Assembly (NCBI GenBank): GCA_946401715.1 | Contig: CAMIVF010000002.1 | Coordinates: forward strand, 1-36,984 | Origin: an uncultured Clostridia bacterium | GTDB lineage: Bacteria > Bacillota > Clostridia > Lachnospirales > Lachnospiraceae | Length of the DNA: 36,984 bases | Reading direction: 5' to 3' | Part shown: positions 34,166 through 36,984 of the stretch, one piece after another | Layout: each line of letters starts with the position of its first letter | How positions within the stretch are numbered: the first letter of the stretch is position 1 | Translations under genes and position numbers: made by a program | Notes under the pieces: generated by a model | Seen by the model: the letters and a program-made list of their open reading frames with translations, nothing else | Told to the model about the DNA's origin: nothing | Database searches by the model: none

Positions 34166-34987
34166 TTAAGCATCCTTCGCGCTTTGCTGGATCCCTTCAC
34201 TCAGCAGGGAAAACGCCAGGATCAGCAGGACGATCATAAAGCCGGTCCCCAGCGCATACCATGGCGCGGAGGTCAGATAATTCTGACTGTCCTTCAGCAT
34301 GGAGCCAAGGCTTGCCTTGGGCGGCTGAATCCCGATGCCGAGAAAGCTCATACTGGCCTCCGCCAGCACGGCATTGTTGAATCCGATGGTCATTGCAGGT
34401 ACCAGGATCGGGAGTGTGTTCGGCAGGATATGCGCGTACAGAATACGCGGTGTTCCGATGCCTTCCAGGCGTGCCGCCTTGATGTAATTCAGGTCCCGGA
34501 TGCCGGCGTACTGCGTGCGGACCACGCGGGCGAAACTTGGGATAAACAGGATTCCAAGTGCCAGTATGATATTGGTCACGCCGCTTCCCGCGATGCTGAT
34601 GATGACGAGCGCCAGCAGGATCGCCGGGAATGCTGTAATCGTATCACAGATCCGCATCAGGATCAGATCCGCCATCCCGCCAAAGTATCCGCACAAAGAG
34701 CCAATCAGAACACCGGCCGTACAGCCGATCACAACCACCATCACCGCAATCAGAAAGCTGGTTCCGGCGCCCTCCATGACACGCGAGAACACATCACGCC
34801 CGAAATTATCCGTTCCGAACAGATGCTGCCAGGAAGGCGGCTGCATTTTTTCCTTCGCATTCATCGCTGTTGTGCTGTATGGTGTCCGGAAAAAACCGCA
34901 CACGATGAGCGCTGTGACAAGACACGACAGAATGCCTCCTGTCAGCAGATACCCGTTTCTCTTTTTTCCGTACTTTGACTGTTTCAC
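34166..34987 (-). CDS. ABC transporter permease, DppC/OppC type
   Basis: Membrane protein of 273 residues with about six helices. The N-terminal cytoplasmic loop has GTDNFGRDVFSRV, and the EAA-type loop that contacts the ATPase reads EGIGTPRILYAHILPN, both diagnostic for BPD_transp_1 permeases of the DppC class. Start at GTG 34987 is chosen because GAGGAGG lies 8 nt upstream; an ATG at 35014 gives nine extra residues without a good SD. It partners with the DppB-type permease 100 nt upstream. Confidence 0.9.
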   Translation of the reverse strand: MKQSKYGKKRNGYLLTGGILSCLVTALIVCGFFRTPYSTTAMNAKEKMQPPSWQHLFGTDNFGRDVFSRVMEGAGTSFLIAVMVVVIGCTAGVLIGSLCGYFGGMADLILMRICDTITAFPAILLALVIISIAGSGVTNIILALGILFIPSFARVVRTQYAGIRDLNYIKAARLEGIGTPRILYAHILPNTLPILVPAMTIGFNNAVLAEASMSFLGIGIQPPKASLGSMLKDSQNYLTSAPWYALGTGFMIVLLILAFSLLSEGIQQSAKDA

Positions 34988-35087
34988 GCGCTCACCTCCT
35001 CTCACTCCAGGCATCCTGCGAAACGGCGCGCGCCTGCCGGACGATCCTCCTGCCGCCGCCTGTCAAGGGGCCGCTTCGGCAGGGCTG

Positions 35088-36032
35088 TCATACCTCGTCC
35101 CGAAGCCGCGGATCCATCCAGTGGTTCAGCATGTCAGCGGCGAAATTCACGATCATGATCCATGCGGCGAGAAGCACCACGATGGCCTGCACGACCGGAA
35201 AGTCCCTGTTCCCGATGGAGGACACCAGCAGTCTCCCGATTCCGGGGATGGTGAAGACCTGTTCAATGATAATGGTTCCGGTCATGATTTCCGCGGCGCT
35301 CACCGCCAGAAACGTCACCACCGGAATCATGGCATTGCGGAAGACATGCCGCAGCAAAATCTTCCCCCGGGACAGTCCCCTCGACTGTGCGGTCAGGACA
35401 TAATTCTTCGTCAGCTCCTCCCGGATCGATCCGCGCAGCATCCGCACTGTCATCGCGATACGCGGAAGCGCCAGGGACAGGGCCGGCAGAAACAGGTAGG
35501 CCATACAGCCTGTCACGCTTTCAGAAATGGATATGTAATTGCCCGGCATGAACCACCTCAGAACGATACCGAAGACATAACAGGCAATGATCCCGAAAAA
35601 CAGCGGCGGGACGGCCATGACAATCTGGTCCAGAATCACAGCCAGATGATCAAGGAGCCGGCTGCGCGTACTGCCGGAAGCGATCCCGAGCGGAATAGAT
35701 ACCGCCGCTGTCAGCGCAAAGGAAAAAACAGTCAGCAGCACTGTCACCGGGAGCTTGTCCGCCAGCAGACTGCCCACAGGCCTGAGATAATTGTAGCTGG
35801 TTCCGAAATCTCCCCTCAGGAAAGAAACCAGCCACTCCCAGTACCGGACCAGGACCGGCCGGTCCAGGCCAAGCTGTTCCCGCAGCCTGGCTGCCTTCTC
35901 GGCAGAAGCATGGGTCCCCAGGATTTTCGTAGTCGGGTCGCCGGGAATAATCTGAAAGGCAAGGAAGGCAAGCAGGGAAACAATGAACAATGTAATAATG
36001 AGAGATGCTGTTTTTTTCAAAACCAGTTTCAT
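35088..36032 (-). CDS. ABC transporter permease, DppB/OppB type
   Basis: Membrane protein of 314 residues with about six helices. The N-terminal helix and the periplasmic loop RLREQLGLDRPVLVRYWEW match the DppB signature, and the conserved cytoplasmic EAA-like loop is near AQSRGLSRGKILLRHVFRNA. ATG at 36032 has AGGAGG upstream. It is between the binding protein and the DppC-type permease. Like the others, its substrate (peptide, nickel or related) is undetermined. Confidence 0.92.
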   Translation of the reverse strand: MKLVLKKTASLIITLFIVSLLAFLAFQIIPGDPTTKILGTHASAEKAARLREQLGLDRPVLVRYWEWLVSFLRGDFGTSYNYLRPVGSLLADKLPVTVLLTVFSFALTAAVSIPLGIASGSTRSRLLDHLAVILDQIVMAVPPLFFGIIACYVFGIVLRWFMPGNYISISESVTGCMAYLFLPALSLALPRIAMTVRMLRGSIREELTKNYVLTAQSRGLSRGKILLRHVFRNAMIPVVTFLAVSAAEIMTGTIIIEQVFTIPGIGRLLVSSIGNRDFPVVQAIVVLLAAWIMIVNFAADMLNHWMDPRLRDEV

Positions 36033-36091
36033 GCTGCCTTCCTCCTTTCTTATTTTTTATCTGTTTCCTGTTTTCCTTCTTCTCCGCGCGC

Positions 36092-36984
36092 TCAGCCGGC
36101 CGGTCTGATCTTCGCAAAGTCCACTGCATAAAGCGGATAGAACGTGTAGCCGGTAAATTCCGGATTCAGCACGACAAAGTCGGCAAGATCCTGAATGTAG
36201 ACATTCGCCGCAGTGTCGGAAAGGATCTTTTCCGCTTCCTTGTAAGCCGCAGCCTGCGCCTCATCCTCGGTGGTATGCTGCGCCTTTTCGATGGCCGCAT
36301 CATACTCTTTGTTGCTGTAATTGATCATGTTCGAGGAATCAGTGGACACCCACCGCTGAAGCAGTGCATCCGGACTCAGATAAGCCGCGTCGAAGCCGAT
36401 CACGGTTGCCTCAAAGTCTCTGTCCTGATAGACATCGTTCAGCCAGGTATTCCATTCCACCTTTTTGATGTGGGCATTGATTCCCACCGCCGACAGCATC
36501 TCAACAATGACGTTGGCCGTATCCACATGCGGCGTATAGTTGGAGGGGACCTTAATGGTGAATTCAAGTCCCGTAGCCCCTGCTTCTTCCAAAAGCTCCA
36601 TCGCCTTCTGCGGATCATACGGATAGGCATCCACCAGGCTCTCATCAAAGTACTTGGTGAAGCTGGGATAGACACTGCTTCCAAGCTTCGTGCCATGGCC
36701 ATCCTCTGTCAGATCAAGAATGCCGTCAATGTCAATGGCATAGCACAGTGCCTGACGCACACGCTCATCGTCAAACGGGGCTTTCCCGTTGTTCAGATAG
36801 AGCGCCTGCACGAGGTTCATTTCTCCCTCGATCACCTCATACCCGTTGGACAGGTTATTCACCTGGTCCAGCGTCAGATGGAACGCCAGATCCAGCGTAC
36901 CCGCGCTGAGGGCAGTGTAGAGCGCGTTCGCGTCCTCATAGATCCTGCAGGTTACCTTGGTAAGCGCTGCCTTCTCCCCGTAGT
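36092..36984 (-). CDS. ABC transporter substrate-binding protein, family 5 (5' end outside window)
   Basis: The C-terminal 296 codons of a SBP_bac_5-type lipoprotein. Characteristic stretches are VRQALCYAIDIDGI, the GLEFTIKVPSNYTPHVDTANVI domain and the FxxTVIGFDAAYLSP region, typical of peptide-binding DppA/OppA or nickel-binding NikA homologues. The reading frame is open from the window edge without a start; the Met-like GTG at 36862 is internal. Signal peptide and lipobox must lie upstream of the window. It is the first of the visible five-gene transporter set on the minus strand. Confidence 0.9.
   Translation of the reverse strand, partial: YGEKAALTKVTCRIYEDANALYTALSAGTLDLAFHLTLDQVNNLSNGYEVIEGEMNLVQALYLNNGKAPFDDERVRQALCYAIDIDGILDLTEDGHGTKLGSSVYPSFTKYFDESLVDAYPYDPQKAMELLEEAGATGLEFTIKVPSNYTPHVDTANVIVEMLSAVGINAHIKKVEWNTWLNDVYQDRDFEATVIGFDAAYLSPDALLQRWVSTDSSNMINYSNKEYDAAIEKAQHTTEDEAQAAAYKEAEKILSDTAANVYIQDLADFVVLNPEFTGYTFYPLYAVDFAKIRPAG

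Noticed and set aside
34500-36131. Plus-strand frame of 543 codons
   Set aside because: Antisense to the two ABC permeases and the binding protein; the minus-strand proteins carry family motifs.

Overview
The window looks like chromosomal DNA of an anaerobic Firmicute of the class Clostridia, most likely a Lachnospiraceae-type gut bacterium. This rests on moderately high GC with strong AGGAGG-type ribosome binding sites, Gram-positive lipoproteins with no outer-membrane genes, a single-chain clostridial-type PurL, zinc-ribbon proteins of a clostridial kind, and a thioredoxin reductase lacking a recognisable NADPH site. Taxonomy is inference; there is no rRNA. No tRNA, rRNA, CRISPR array, prophage or intact insertion sequence was seen. 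Most genes lie on the minus strand; only an MFS transporter, a secreted C39-like peptidase and a small helix-turn-helix protein lie on the plus strand.

Layout. 1-2870: a possible REP-like palindrome, then a thioredoxin and thioredoxin-reductase-like pair (minus), divergent from a UMF1-type MFS transporter (plus). 2890-7242: a stand-alone FakA-like domain with its own promoter, an RlmI-like rRNA methyltransferase overlapping an AI-2E family permease, and a PLP aminotransferase. 7406-8464: a secreted C39-like cysteine peptidase. 8559-12246: an apparent operon of a SAH/MTA deaminase (mtaD), a short S-adenosylhomocysteine-hydrolase-type enzyme (ahcY) and an alpha/beta hydrolase. 12343-12545: a 44-codon candidate small ORF behind a perfect hairpin. 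12633-16920: a DUF4428-like zinc protein, two lipoproteins and a transposase-like protein that has lost its HUH motif. 17201-26972: an unusual run of a secreted protein, a zinc-ribbon serine-hydrolase-like protein, purL and a very large membrane-anchored CapA protein. 26973-27364: a non-coding block with a perfect 35-bp inverted repeat and a second palindrome carrying a promoter, in front of the helix-turn-helix gene. 27902-36984: Mrp-type ATPase, aminopeptidase P, type III pantothenate kinase, an MBL-fold hydrolase, and a peptide/nickel-class ABC transporter whose binding-protein gene runs off the window.

How the genes work together. The thioredoxin pair forms a thiol-reduction module that, from the missing motifs, may take electrons from ferredoxin instead of NADPH. 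mtaD and ahcY together suggest SAM-cycle clean-up through deamination of S-adenosylhomocysteine followed by hydrolysis of S-inosylhomocysteine. In AhcY the residue expected to contact the adenine amino group is a lysine, which would suit a 6-oxo purine. These two readings, the non-coding block at 27064-27338, and a set of catalytically degenerate proteins (serine-hydrolase-like, HUH-less transposase-like) are the most worthwhile leads.
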